DNA from: Geminisphaera colitermitum TAV2
Lineage (GTDB): Bacteria; Verrucomicrobiota; Verrucomicrobiia; Opitutales; Opitutaceae
Direction: 5' to 3'
Assembly (NCBI RefSeq): GCF_000171235.2
Contig: NZ_ABEA03000040.1
Span: forward strand, 26,412-90,411
DNA length: 64,000 bases
Positions 9,060 through 17,705 of this stretch are shown here, piece by piece. The position numbers and the translations under genes are program-made. Within the stretch, counting starts at the first letter, position 1. The number at the start of each line of letters is the position of its first letter. The notes beneath the pieces are model-generated. The model did no database searches. It saw only the letters and a list, made by a program, of their open reading frames with translations, and was not told the origin of the DNA.

Positions 9060-10601
9060 TTAGCGCGTGCGGCGGCGGAGGACAAGGCCGAGTGCGAACG
9101 CCAGAGAAGCCGCAAGGGCCGCGATGGCGGAGGGCTCCGGAATGGCGGCGGCGTAGAGTTCGCCGGTGGCGCTGTCGAACTGCGCCGCACCATAGCCGGA
9201 GAAGACCACGCGGGAGAGGGCGGTGGTGTCCCAGCCGGAACCATTGGTGAAGAAGATGGAGGCGTCGTCGCTCCAACCGGTAACGGTGAGTGTGCCGGTG
9301 ATGGAGGAGAGGCTGGCGAAGGTGAGGGAGCCGGCTTTCCCGTCGAAGTCGATCGTGCCGCCGGCCGCGCCGACGGTGAGCGCACCGAGCGTCTCGGTGA
9401 ATGCGCCCGCCTCGAACACGCCGCCGGCGAAGGCGAGCGCGGTGGCGTCGGCAATCTGGTTGGAGGCGGCGAGGCGGAGGGTGCCGGTCGTGTTGACGGT
9501 GACGGAGCCGCCACCGATGGCGTCGGTGCCCGCAGTCTTGGCGAGCACGAGCGTGCCGTCGATCGCGATGGGAGTCACGCTGGTGTTGGGTCCGGAGCCG
9601 GAGAAGCGGACGATGCCGGCGCCGTCGATCAGCACCTTGGTGCCGGTGGCGGAAACGTTGGAGTCGCTGATGATGCCGCTGAGAGCGAGGGTATTGCCAG
9701 CGGCGGCATAGAGGCGGTAGGTTTGGTTGGCGGTTGCTCCGTTCTCGTTGAGGAGAACCGAGCCACTATGGGTCGCGGTGCCCGTGCCGGCAAAATCCGC
9801 GCCGAAGGTCAGGGTCTTGCCGGTCACCCCGTCACCACGAAAGGTGAGTGCGGCACCCACGGTGAGTGCGGCTTTCGAGAGGTAGATTTCGCTGCCATTA
9901 CCAAGAAGCTGGAGCTTGATGCCCGATCCCCCCGTGGCGCGATGGAGATTGATACGACCGCCGTTGGCTTGATAGTTGTTAGCGCCATTCTGGCTCGCCG
10001 TATCGTAGTTAATCGTGGCTCCCCCTGACGCGATCAAGTTGGTGAACAAGGTGAAATTGCTGAACGAACCGGTAAAGTTGACGACACCACCGCCTGTGAC
10101 CGTAAGGTTGCCGCCGGTCGCGACGGTCTTGCCGATAGTGGATGCAAACGTGAGCGAACTGCCAGCACTCACATTGAGCATGGCGGAGCCGGCAAAGTTA
10201 ACCCTCGTGGAAAAGGTCTGGAGGTTCCCCGACGAGTTGGAAATCGTCGCGCCGCCGGTGCTGATTCTGTTTAGCGTGAGTATCGCGCCGGAGAAGGTAT
10301 AACTGCCCGCGCCTGCGACGAACTCCAAGCTGTCGAGGGTCGTGTCCGTGCCGATGGAGACGGCCTTGTTGATAACGTCGGCATTGAAGCGGGCAATGTC
10401 GGTGGTCGCCGTGCCGGGAGGCGTATCGGTGCCTGTCCAATTGGTGGCGGTAGCCCAGTTGCCATCGGTGGCACCGGTCCAGATGTGGGTATTTTGAGCG
10501 GAGGCGGTGACGGCGGCGAAGGCGAGCATCGTGCCGAAAATGACCAGAGACAGGACAGAGAAGTCATGCAGGCGGAAGGGTGTGTTTATGGTGGTCTTCA
10601 T
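9060..10601 (-). CDS. PEP-CTERM surface protein with autotransporter-type beta-strand repeats
   Basis: 513 aa from the ATG at 10601 (MKTTINTPFRL), which leaves a signal sequence LSLVIFGTMLAFAAVTASAQ; the open frame continues 15 codons further upstream. After it comes IWTGATDGNWATATNW, typical of autotransporter-associated beta-strand repeat proteins, then Gly/Thr/Ala-rich beta-helix-like sequence (LTVTGGGVVNFTG, GTLVLAKTAGTDA). The C-terminus has the PEP-CTERM sorting signal: IPEPSAIAA, a hydrophobic segment, then RRRTR. PEP-CTERM proteins are processed by an exosortase, which is not in this window. It is first in the operon with the GH39 enzymes and probably anchors or scaffolds activity at the cell surface or in the matrix. 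Confidence 0.8.
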   Translation of the reverse strand: MKTTINTPFRLHDFSVLSLVIFGTMLAFAAVTASAQNTHIWTGATDGNWATATNWTGTDTPPGTATTDIARFNADVINKAVSIGTDTTLDSLEFVAGAGSYTFSGAILTLNRISTGGATISNSSGNLQTFSTRVNFAGSAMLNVSAGSSLTFASTIGKTVATGGNLTVTGGGVVNFTGSFSNFTLFTNLIASGGATINYDTASQNGANNYQANGGRINLHRATGGSGIKLQLLGNGSEIYLSKAALTVGAALTFRGDGVTGKTLTFGADFAGTGTATHSGSVLLNENGATANQTYRLYAAAGNTLALSGIISDSNVSATGTKVLIDGAGIVRFSGSGPNTSVTPIAIDGTLVLAKTAGTDAIGGGSVTVNTTGTLRLAASNQIADATALAFAGGVFEAGAFTETLGALTVGAAGGTIDFDGKAGSLTFASLSSITGTLTVTGWSDDASIFFTNGSGWDTTALSRVVFSGYGAAQFDSATGELYAAAIPEPSAIAALAASLAFALGLVLRRRTR

Positions 10602-10788
10602 GATGTATGATTGTCGGGGAGTGTTTTTGGTTTTGCCTCGGGGCAACGTCGCCCGGAGAGAGAAATCGCATCAAACCGTAGCAGCGCACGATGGGACGTC
10701 CACCGCGCGTCTCCGCTCACTGGTGCGGAAAATAATGGCACGGTTTCGTGATGTCTTCGATTGAAGAGGCGAAGGTGCGTTTTTCTTG

Positions 10789-10903
10789 GGAGTGCGGTGA
10801 TTCATCACCGCTTTGGGCGATGCGATTTATCGCGTCGCCTCATGGGGGGAGTGGGCGGGCCGTTAAAACGGCCCATCATAGCGGCGATGAATCGCCGCAC
10901 TCC
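10789..10903. repeat. REP-like palindrome pair
   Basis: Two 24-base arms (10789-10812 and 10880-10903) are inverted copies differing at 2 positions; each arm is itself palindromic (GCGGTGATTCATCACCGC in the left one). They lie in the 433-bp gap between the PEP-CTERM gene and the nucleotidyltransferase gene. No ORF here looks real. Confidence 0.7.
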
Positions 10904-10917
10904 AAGGCTAACAGGGA

Positions 10918-10932
10918 GGGGGGGGGGGGGGG
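10918..10932. repeat. G15 homopolymer, intergenic
   Basis: Fifteen G followed by GGC repeats, about 100 bp before the antitoxin start; the only other feature of this gap besides the palindrome pair. Confidence 0.85.
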
Positions 10933-11034
10933 CGGCGGCGGCGGGGACGGAAGAACTTTGGACGGTTGACTCGGGGCAACAACGAGGGAGTGTTTTGTCT
11001 GTTTATCCGATTCGCCGTGAACACCGCGTCCGTC

Positions 11035-11418
11035 ATGCGTTTATCGCCATCCCAAACCCGATCCCAGTCCCGCGTCCGGGGAAAGAGACTGAGCGCGCCG
11101 GTGTTGCAGGTGTCGGAGATCAGACGGCGGCTGGTTCCCTATTGTCAGACGCACGGAATTTTGAGGCTGGAACTGTTTGGTTCGGTGGCGCGCAATGAGG
11201 CGCGAAGCGGCAGCGATGTGGATTTGCTGGCGACGTTTTCTGAAAATCCCGGCCTGCATTTTTTCGTCATGGAGCAGGAGATGTCCCGCGAATTGGGCGC
11301 GCCTGTTCACCTGCTTTCACGGAGTTCGGTGGAGGAGATGACGAATCCCTTTCGCCGCGAATCCATTTTGTCAGACGCCCGCCCTCTCTACGATGCCAAC
11401 GAGAAACGACAAGGTTGA
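11035..11418 (+). CDS. mntA: MNT-type nucleotidyltransferase antitoxin
   Basis: 127 aa from the ATG at 11035 (an earlier ATG at 10966 gives a poorly conserved extension). It contains the minimal nucleotidyltransferase signature GSX10DXD, visible as LFGSVARNEARSGSDVDLL. In the MntA/HepT systems this enzyme AMPylates the HEPN toxin and so silences it. The stop overlaps the start of the HEPN gene by 26 bp, the usual antitoxin-toxin coupling. Start position uncertain. Confidence 0.8.
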   Translation: MRLSPSQTRSQSRVRGKRLSAPVLQVSEIRRRLVPYCQTHGILRLELFGSVARNEARSGSDVDLLATFSENPGLHFFVMEQEMSRELGAPVHLLSRSSVEEMTNPFRRESILSDARPLYDANEKRQG

Positions 11419-11773
11419 CACGTATTTGCACGACATGCTGGAGGCCGCGCGGTTGATCCTGCGGTATGTGGAGGGCGTGTCGTTCGATGAGTTTTGGGAG
11501 AACAGCGAGAAACGTGACGCTGTTTCATTGCGTCTGAGCGTGATCGGTGAATCAGCACACCGGATTCCTCCTGAGATTGAGGCGTTGTTGCCTGATGTCC
11601 CATTCAGGGAAATCCGTGGGTTGCGCAACCGGATCGCGCACGATTACGGGGCAATTGATTTTCGGATCGTCTGGAGTGTCACTCAACACGATCTCCGTCC
11701 GCTGGTGTCCGCGCTGGAACGGTATTTTGCCCGCGACACGCAATCGCCTCAGTCATCTTGTTCTCCGCGGTAA
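11393..11773 (+). CDS. hepT: HepT-like HEPN RNase toxin
   Basis: 126 aa, all-helical DUF86 (HepT-like) family protein. The HEPN catalytic motif RX4HXY is visible as RNRIAHDY near residue 85. HepT toxins are RNases, often directed at tRNA or mRNA, controlled by the MNT partner encoded immediately upstream. It ends 16 bp before the LacI gene, so the regulator may be co-transcribed with the toxin-antitoxin pair. Confidence 0.85.
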   Translation: MPTRNDKVDTYLHDMLEAARLILRYVEGVSFDEFWENSEKRDAVSLRLSVIGESAHRIPPEIEALLPDVPFREIRGLRNRIAHDYGAIDFRIVWSVTQHDLRPLVSALERYFARDTQSPQSSCSPR

Positions 11774-11789
11774 TTGCGCGGATTCTGTC

Positions 11790-12845
11790 ATGTCCTCCCC
11801 GATACCACCGCCCACGCTCCGTCAGGTCGCCGCAGCCGCAGGCGTGCATCACACAACGCTCAGCCGGGCCTTGCGCGGACACCCGGATGTGTCGAAGGCA
11901 AAGGCGGAGGAGTTGCGCGCGCTGGCCGCCCAGATGGGCTATGTGCCGGACCCGATGTTGCGCGCACTCGCAGCCTACCGCACGGGACGCAGGCCGGCGG
12001 CGTTTCACTCGGTGATCGCGTGGCTCAATCCGAGCATGACTCGGTCGGATTGGAAAGGGGTGCGGACTTACCGGTTGTATTTCGAGTCGGCGGCGCGGCG
12101 GGCCCGCGAGTTGGGGTTTCAACTGGAGGAGGTGACGTTGCCGAGCACAGACGCAAAAATGGTGCGGGTGACGTCGATGCTCAACGCGCGCAACATCACG
12201 GGCGTGATCGTGGGGCCGGTGCCGCGTCTGGAGGTGACGCTGGAGGCGATCGACTGGAGCCCGTTCTCCGCCGTACGCGTGGGTGAGTCGGTCAAGGTGC
12301 CGCGCTTGCACGCGATCACAGCGCACCATTCGCAGGGGATGCTGACGTTGATGCAGGAGTTGCGGATGCGCGGTTACCAGAGGCCGGGGTTGTTTTTGTC
12401 GAAGCACATGGACGAGCGCACGGGGCGGCGTTGGACAGGGTCGTTCTTGCGCGAGCAACTGCAACTGCCGGCAAAGAATCGGGTGCCGCCCCGCCTGTTC
12501 GAGAATGTGATGGCGGACATGGGGGAACTGACGGCGTGGCTCCAAAAGAACAGTCCGGATGTGTTAATCGCAATGGGTGAGCGAGCCTTGTTGCCGACGT
12601 TGCGGAGGCAGTGCGGATGGCGCGTGCCGGAGGATATCGGGCTGGCCGTGCTGGTGCAGCCGCCGGAGGAGGGCTTGCTCATGAGCGGCCTCGCGGAGAA
12701 CAACATGGAGGTGGGCGCAGCGTCAGTGGATTTTCTGGTGGCGATGTTGAATCGTCAGGAACGGGGCGTGCCGAGGTTCCCGCAAACATTGCAAATCGAC
12801 AATCAGTGGGTGGACGGGGGGACGTTGCGGGAACAGGTGCGCTGA
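11790..12845 (+). CDS. LacI-family transcriptional regulator
   Basis: 351 aa from the ATG at 11790; upstream codons of the same frame are a shadow of hepT. The N-terminal HTH reads TLRQVAAAAGVHHTTLSRAL, with the LacI hinge-like LAAQMGYVPDPMLRAL after it, then a divergent effector domain (ITGVIVGPVP; DVLIAMGERALLPTLR; LAENNMEVGAASVDFLVAML). The effector domain is of the class common in Verrucomicrobia and Lentisphaerae. It is convergent with the pseudopilin gene and divergent from the PEP-CTERM/GH39 operon beyond the toxin-antitoxin pair; control of one or both is likely but unproven. Confidence 0.85.
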   Translation: MSSPIPPPTLRQVAAAAGVHHTTLSRALRGHPDVSKAKAEELRALAAQMGYVPDPMLRALAAYRTGRRPAAFHSVIAWLNPSMTRSDWKGVRTYRLYFESAARRARELGFQLEEVTLPSTDAKMVRVTSMLNARNITGVIVGPVPRLEVTLEAIDWSPFSAVRVGESVKVPRLHAITAHHSQGMLTLMQELRMRGYQRPGLFLSKHMDERTGRRWTGSFLREQLQLPAKNRVPPRLFENVMADMGELTAWLQKNSPDVLIAMGERALLPTLRRQCGWRVPEDIGLAVLVQPPEEGLLMSGLAENNMEVGAASVDFLVAMLNRQERGVPRFPQTLQIDNQWVDGGTLREQVR

Positions 12846-12894
12846 AGGCGAGCGGGCGCGGGGGGGCAATGAGAACGATGAATTCAACGGCAAA

Positions 12895-13683
12895 TCAGTA
12901 ATTGTTCACGAGGTGTTTGTAACGGAGTTCGCCCACGGCGAAAGCCTTCGCATGTCCGTCAACAAACACAGCCTGCACCTTGCCGCCGTGCCGCCAGCTG
13001 AGGTGTGCGTTGCCTTGATCCCCTTCATCTTTCACGGCGGTCTCGGCCAGATTGATGCTGGAATTAACGGTTTGATCGTAGAAACCCCAGTCGCACACGC
13101 CGGGGTTGTTGGGGCCAGGGTTTACGGCACCATCGGCCACCATGATGACCTGCGAGGGACGTAACACACCAGTGACCTTAACTCGTTTGGTTGATCCGTC
13201 TGCTTTCTCCTGCGGCATGACTCTCGGATTGGCACTGTAATTAGTGCGTGTGGCCGTGGATGCATTGGGCTTCACGGATTCCTGCTGGCAAAAAAAGACG
13301 TCGTTGGAGCGTTTCTTTTCGGTAAGGGAGCGCGAAGCCAGATAGGAACTGATCTGATGCGACCAACGGCGATCCGCATTGTTTATATTAATGTAGCCGT
13401 AGGGATACTGATCTTTGTCATCCACGGCATAGAGTGTCACCGCCATGCCGATCTGGCGCAGGTTGCTCAAGCATTGTGCGGAGCGGGCGGACTGACGGAC
13501 CTTGCCAACGGTGGGGAGGATGATCGCCGCCAGTATGCCGATGATGGCGATGACGGTGAGCAATTCGATCAGGGTGAAAGCGGAAGAAGCCGGACAGGCC
13601 GGGGATGGGATCTTAACAGGACTTTGTCCTGTTACCTGAGCTAGCTCAGGTCGCGCCAGATATTTTGGGGCTTTCGTTTTCAT
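12895..13683 (-). CDS. Prepilin-like secreted protein (DUF1559-type)
   Basis: 262 aa from the ATG at 13683 (a second in-frame ATG at 13707 is possible). The type IV prepilin motif is [20 protein letters not shown], with Ala instead of Gly at the cleavage site, followed by LPTVGKVRQSARSAQCLSNL. The C-terminal part has the DUF1559-type end with RHGGKVQAVFVDGHAKAF. Such proteins are processed by prepilin peptidase and occur in large families next to glycosidases in Verrucomicrobia, Planctomycetes and Lentisphaerae; they may be pseudopilins or secreted surface proteins. The leader is unusually long (about 33 residues) and Pro/Ala-rich. Confidence 0.8.
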   Translation of the reverse strand: MKTKAPKYLARPELAQVTGQSPVKIPSPACPASSAFTLIELLTVIAIIGILAAIILPTVGKVRQSARSAQCLSNLRQIGMAVTLYAVDDKDQYPYGYININNADRRWSHQISSYLASRSLTEKKRSNDVFFCQQESVKPNASTATRTNYSANPRVMPQEKADGSTKRVKVTGVLRPSQVIMVADGAVNPGPNNPGVCDWGFYDQTVNSSINLAETAVKDEGDQGNAHLSWRHGGKVQAVFVDGHAKAFAVGELRYKHLVNNY

Positions 13684-13847
13684 AGCGGGGGAAAAAGGGG
13701 GAGTCATAACTTTTCAGCAAAGGAACCTCGTTTACCCCAAACGTCCAGTGGCCTGTTCCGCTCACTGGTGCGCCCACCGCCCTGCCCTGTCTACATCCCC
13801 TGCCTACTCTATCGCTTCCTTCTCTTCCCTGACTCCCTCAACTCAAT

Positions 13848-13987
13848 TGTAGCCATTCACCTAACTGGTAGGGAGGCCTCTCCGAGGCCTCCGTGAGCGT
13901 GGTGTGAGGAAGCGAGACTCATAGGTGGTTGGAGCGTGGTTTCGGAGGCCTCGGAGAGGCCTCCCTACCGTTAAGACAACGGCTACA
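13848..13987. repeat. 140-bp palindromic element, copy 1
   Basis: It begins TGTAGCC and ends GGCTACA, with inner arms GGTAGGGAGGCCTCTCCGAG and the matching CTCGGAGAGGCCTCCCTACC. A near-identical 140-bp copy is at 38236-38375 and an interrupted one at 3393-4084. Non-coding; a MITE or REP-type mobile element is the likely nature. Confidence 0.85.
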
Positions 13988-14013
13988 TCTCAACTAGGTA
14001 GGTCCGCTTCTTT

Positions 14014-14115
14014 GTGGGTCTGCCTGCATATGACCTGACCATTCCGGTAGTGTGCATGGACGAATCGAGCAAGCAACTGATTGGCGAGACGCCAGAATCA
14101 AACTCTTCCTCCTAT
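14014..14115 (+). pseudogene. Possible IS630-family transposase remnant
   Basis: A short open stretch reads YDLTIPVVCMDESSKQLIGE, which resembles the first DDE-Asp region (VVCxDExxKQL) of IS630-type transposases. Nothing else of the enzyme is visible on either side. The rest of the gap between the pseudopilin and the fusion gene holds only the 140-bp palindrome. Confidence 0.45.
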
Positions 14116-14147
14116 ACCCGAAATTATAACCTGATGGGACGCATCAG

Positions 14148-16184
14148 TTATAACGTTACAGGATACTGGGGCAGATCGGCGGGCAACGTCACGAGGCCGT
14201 CGGAGGCCGGGAGTTCCCGGGGAGCGGTGCCAGTTGCCTCAACGGTCACCTGTGTCACGTCCGCGGGCACCTGCACGGTGAGCGGCACTTGTTTTGCCAG
14301 CCAGCGGTCGAGTTCGGGCCAGCTCAGGGTGACGCGGACCTGGCCGTTGCGTGCGTCCGTGATGTTGTCGATGCGGACGTTGTCACGCAGCCAGCGCCAG
14401 AGAAACAACTGGCCTTGCGTCGCATACCAGGCGCCGGGCTGGCGTCCGTAACGGGCGAGGAAGGCGTCGAATTTTTGCCAGTCCGCCTCGGTGCGGATTT
14501 CGTAGGAGTGTCCCCAAAAATAGAATACGCCGCCGGGTTGCGACACGGCGCGCTGCCAGGCTTGTTCGAGACGGGCGGGCGAGGTGAGGAAATGCGCGTC
14601 GGTGACGAGGGCAAGCGGCTCGGCGTAGCCGGTGATGGTTTCGCCGCCGGTGCGCGTGGTGCGCCCGGAGAGGTAGCCGGCCTCGCGCACGCCGCGCAGC
14701 ACGTAGTCGCCGCGCGCGTCGTAGGCAGGGACGTGGTTGAAGGGATACGCGAATGAAATCACGGGATGGCCGAGGGCGGCTTCCAGGCGCAGGCGCATTT
14801 GCAGGCACTCCGCGGCCCACTGCTCGGGGGCGAGGGTCCGGGCGTGCGGATGGTTGAGCGAATGCGAGGCGACTTCCATGCCGCGGCGTTCCAACTCGGC
14901 GAGAACGTCGGCTCGCCCGGACATTCCTCCAAACACAAAAAATGTCCCGCGGAAGCCATGTTTCTCCAGCGCGGCGGCGCAGCGTCGGTCATTGACCGCG
15001 CCATCGTCCCAACTGGTGACGACCGCGGTTTGCGCTCCACAAGGCAGGAGGGGAAGGGCAACTTGTCTTTTAATATCGGATACGCCGGCGTTGGTTGCAA
15101 AGGAGAGTGTGACGAGCGTCCGCCGGTCCGGGCTGGCAATGGTGAGCGGCGTGTTTTTGCGATCATACGGACGGCGGGGCTGGTAGGGGGGCACGGATTG
15201 CAAGACCGCCCCTTTGACGTTCATAGGGTTTATGTGGCCGACGCCGGGCGCGGCAGTGGAAGGGGGGGCATTGTCCGCAACGGAAGCGGGCCACTCAAGC
15301 GACACGGGGGCCTGATCAAGATAAACGTTCACGCGCCCGCGCCGGGACATGGTGGACATGGGCACGGTGATGCGTTCGCCGTCCGCGCCACTGAGGATCA
15401 TCGCACCGGAAAGGGTGTCGTGAGCGGCGGAGGGAAAACGGAAGGCGGAGCTGATTTCCCAATTGCCGGGCGGCAGGCCGGGCGGCAACGCGGAGGTGGT
15501 CGTCTCCACGAGGAAGCCGAGCAGGCGCGGCGCGGTGGTGGCATCGGTGGTGGCATCAACCGGGGCGGATGCGACAGGTCCATCAATAGGTGTGAAGGTC
15601 ACGCGGTGGATGGCGCGGATGGTCTCGGGCATGCGGCGTTGCGGACGCACTGCGAGCGGACGTACTTCGAGCGAGGCGAGCGGGGCTGCGCACCAGAGGC
15701 GCAGGCGAAACTGTCCGATGTCCTCCGCATTGGTGAGATTAAAGACCGGGGCGAGCTGAGTGCCGAAAATGAATCTTAGGCGAGCGGAGTCCTTGGGACG
15801 TTTGGCAAACTCGACTGTCATTTCCCACCAGCCAGGAGGGAGGGGGGCCGGCAGTTGCCATTTGTATCCGGTGTTTGGATCACTCGCCGACGACAGGCTG
15901 ATGGCGCTGCGTCCGTCATCGAGCACAACTCTTTCCCCGCCGGTCGCACCGTCAGGTGTGAGCGTGATAGCCATGCCGGTCTGGCGCAGGTTGCTCAGGC
16001 CCTGCGCCGAGCGGGCGGACTGGCGCACGCGGCTGATGGCTGGAACAAGAATCGCCGCCAGAATGCCAGTGATGGCGATCACCATGAGCAATTCGATCAG
16101 CGTGAAGCCGGATGCCACTGGGGGGACATTCCGGCGGAAATCAGGTTGCTGGAGTGAAACGTTTTTTTTACGAGAAGAGTTCAT
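14148..16184 (-). CDS. Prepilin leader fused to NodB-type polysaccharide deacetylase
   Basis: 678 aa. Residues 1-76 are a prepilin N-terminus (SGFTLIELLMVIAITGILAA with cleavage after Gly26, then VRQSARSAQGLSNLRQTGMA) closely matching the separate pseudopilin at 12895-13683. Residues about 85-380 are beta-rich sequence of unknown fold. From about 385 a NodB/CE4 deacetylase domain follows: VVTSWDDGA carries the metal/base Asp pair (393-394), HSLNH the two metal His (441 and 445), and GTFFVFGG and YPFNHVPAYD are further blocks. Such enzymes remove acetyl groups from polysaccharides. The fusion suggests the enzyme is displayed through the type IV pilin/type II secretion route. It is 35 bp downstream of the next gene on the same strand. 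Confidence 0.75.
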   Translation of the reverse strand: MNSSRKKNVSLQQPDFRRNVPPVASGFTLIELLMVIAITGILAAILVPAISRVRQSARSAQGLSNLRQTGMAITLTPDGATGGERVVLDDGRSAISLSSASDPNTGYKWQLPAPLPPGWWEMTVEFAKRPKDSARLRFIFGTQLAPVFNLTNAEDIGQFRLRLWCAAPLASLEVRPLAVRPQRRMPETIRAIHRVTFTPIDGPVASAPVDATTDATTAPRLLGFLVETTTSALPPGLPPGNWEISSAFRFPSAAHDTLSGAMILSGADGERITVPMSTMSRRGRVNVYLDQAPVSLEWPASVADNAPPSTAAPGVGHINPMNVKGAVLQSVPPYQPRRPYDRKNTPLTIASPDRRTLVTLSFATNAGVSDIKRQVALPLLPCGAQTAVVTSWDDGAVNDRRCAAALEKHGFRGTFFVFGGMSGRADVLAELERRGMEVASHSLNHPHARTLAPEQWAAECLQMRLRLEAALGHPVISFAYPFNHVPAYDARGDYVLRGVREAGYLSGRTTRTGGETITGYAEPLALVTDAHFLTSPARLEQAWQRAVSQPGGVFYFWGHSYEIRTEADWQKFDAFLARYGRQPGAWYATQGQLFLWRWLRDNVRIDNITDARNGQVRVTLSWPELDRWLAKQVPLTVQVPADVTQVTVEATGTAPRELPASDGLVTLPADLPQYPVTL

Positions 16185-16196
16185 GCGGGAGTGCGC

Positions 16197-16209
16197 GGGG
16201 GGGGGGGGG
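16197..16209. repeat. G13 homopolymer between two co-directional genes
   Basis: It occupies most of the 35-bp gap between the gene ending at 16220 and the ATG at 16184, close to where the ribosome binding site of the fusion gene should be, so tract length could affect its translation. Confidence 0.85.
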
Positions 16210-16219
16210 AGATGCGGGG

Positions 16220-17539
16220 TTATTTTTTCTTTTTCGGAGGGTTGGAGATGTTGATGGCTCTCGTGGACTGGCCGTATTCGTCCACTTCGACGGCATAGCC
16301 TCTTTCCATTTGCTGGAGCCAGTTCATGCGTCCGTTGTTGAAGTAGGCGGTGGCGGCTTCCTGACCGAGGGCGACGGTGACTTGGTTGCGCATGCTGGCG
16401 GCGAGGTTTTTGAGGGATTCTTTTTTTTGTTCGGCAGTCAGCGAGTCGTCGTTGGCGAGCTGTTTTGAGGAGGCAAGGGTGGAATCGCGCAGGTTGTAGA
16501 GTTGCGAGGCGGTGTTCTCAGGGAGGCCAAAGCGTTTGCTGGCGGCGACGAGTTGCCGGTAGTCGTTGTCTTGGGAACGCCGGTAATCGGTGTAACGGTC
16601 CTCGCCGAGCGTCTGGCGGATTTGCTCGTTGAGCTGTTTTTCCGCTTCCTGACGCTGCTTCCAGTAATCCTGATCGTGCCCGCGCGGACCGCTGCCGAAC
16701 ATGTCGTTGTCGCTGTAGCGTTCATCGAAGTTTTTCTGGAGGGAATAGATGGCGAGAAATTCGGATTCGCTGGCGTCGAATTGGGCCATTTTCCAGCGCA
16801 GTTGCTGGGTGGTTTGCGAATTGCGCAACTCGTATTGCTCGAATTCTTCCGGAGTGAGGAGCGCGGCGAGATCCTGCTTTTTGGAGTCCATGAGCATGCG
16901 CATGGCTTCGGCATCGGACGGAACTTGGAAGCTGCCAGTCTCGCGCCGGAGGTCGCTTATGAGTTCGTTGTAATCCTGCTCAACCTCCTGGATGGAGACG
17001 CGTTTTGCCTCGGGGAGGAAGGAGGTGCGGGGATCAACCCAGCCGCCATAGACGGCGGACTCGGGGTCTTTGCCGAGAAGGTTTTCGAGCGTGTCGCGGA
17101 CCTCGCGTTGCAGGCGGCGGGCTTCGGCACGCTGCTCCTTGGTCTGGCGGTTGAACTGTGCTTCCCAAGGATTTTCCTTCCACCAGTTTTTGCTGAGGGT
17201 TTCGGGATCGGGCCGCGGCTGGAGCGTCTTCATGCGGTCGATGTAACGGCGCCAGACGATGCTGCTGACGATCATGCGCACGGTGCGGTCGTCAACGCCG
17301 GCGGCGCGAAAGACATCGCGCAGGGCCGCGGGATCGTCGCCGCGCAAGGCTTCGAGCACCGCGCTTTCGCTGATGGAAGCGGAGCCACCGGCACGGGCAT
17401 TCGTGCTGGCTGCGGCGGAGCGGGCGGAACCGGCAACGCCGCCGGAAGGTTCACGGTGCGCCCGCCAGATGGAGCGGGCAATGAAAGCGGCATTGGCGGT
17501 GAGGGAAACGGCGAGAAAAATAACCGTGAGTTTCTTCAT
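16220..17539 (-). CDS. Secreted or membrane-anchored helical protein of unknown function
   Basis: 439 aa from the ATG at 17539 (MKKLTVIFLAVSLTANAAF), a signal or N-terminal anchor; the open frame also allows a start at 17563. The rest is charged, helix-rich sequence with many Gln, Glu and Arg (QEVEQDYNELISDLRRE; LLTPEEFEQYELRNSQT), ending in PPKKKK. I do not recognise a catalytic motif. It lies directly upstream of the pilin-deacetylase fusion and probably shares its transcript, which suggests a role in the same envelope process. Proteins of this general type are frequent in Opitutaceae, as far as I can recall. Confidence 0.6.
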   Translation of the reverse strand: MKKLTVIFLAVSLTANAAFIARSIWRAHREPSGGVAGSARSAAASTNARAGGSASISESAVLEALRGDDPAALRDVFRAAGVDDRTVRMIVSSIVWRRYIDRMKTLQPRPDPETLSKNWWKENPWEAQFNRQTKEQRAEARRLQREVRDTLENLLGKDPESAVYGGWVDPRTSFLPEAKRVSIQEVEQDYNELISDLRRETGSFQVPSDAEAMRMLMDSKKQDLAALLTPEEFEQYELRNSQTTQQLRWKMAQFDASESEFLAIYSLQKNFDERYSDNDMFGSGPRGHDQDYWKQRQEAEKQLNEQIRQTLGEDRYTDYRRSQDNDYRQLVAASKRFGLPENTASQLYNLRDSTLASSKQLANDDSLTAEQKKESLKNLAASMRNQVTVALGQEAATAYFNNGRMNWLQQMERGYAVEVDEYGQSTRAINISNPPKKKK

Positions 17540-17705
17540 AAGGGGTGAAGGGCCAACGGCCACAATGCAGACGGGATGCTGCGGGACAAGAGGGGATTGG
17601 GCGGAAACGTCAGCCGGCCTTCCGGGATTTTTCTTTGGCTAGAAAACTTGCGCGCCCGCGGCAGGCGAATCTTGCTTGGTCCTTTTGCCGCATCCCTTTT
17701 CCAGA

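Noticed and set aside
9041..9514. Upstream extension of the GH39-like gene ending at 7583
   Set aside because: Ser/Pro-rich nonsense overlapping the PEP-CTERM gene in another frame; the ATG at 9040 gives a proper signal peptide.
10761..11198. Open frame overlapping the antitoxin gene
   Set aside because: It crosses the G15 tract and palindromes and is in another frame than the GSX10DXD protein.
14766..15779. Open frame of 337 codons opposite the pilin-deacetylase fusion
   Set aside because: Antisense shadow; the minus strand has the prepilin and NodB motifs.
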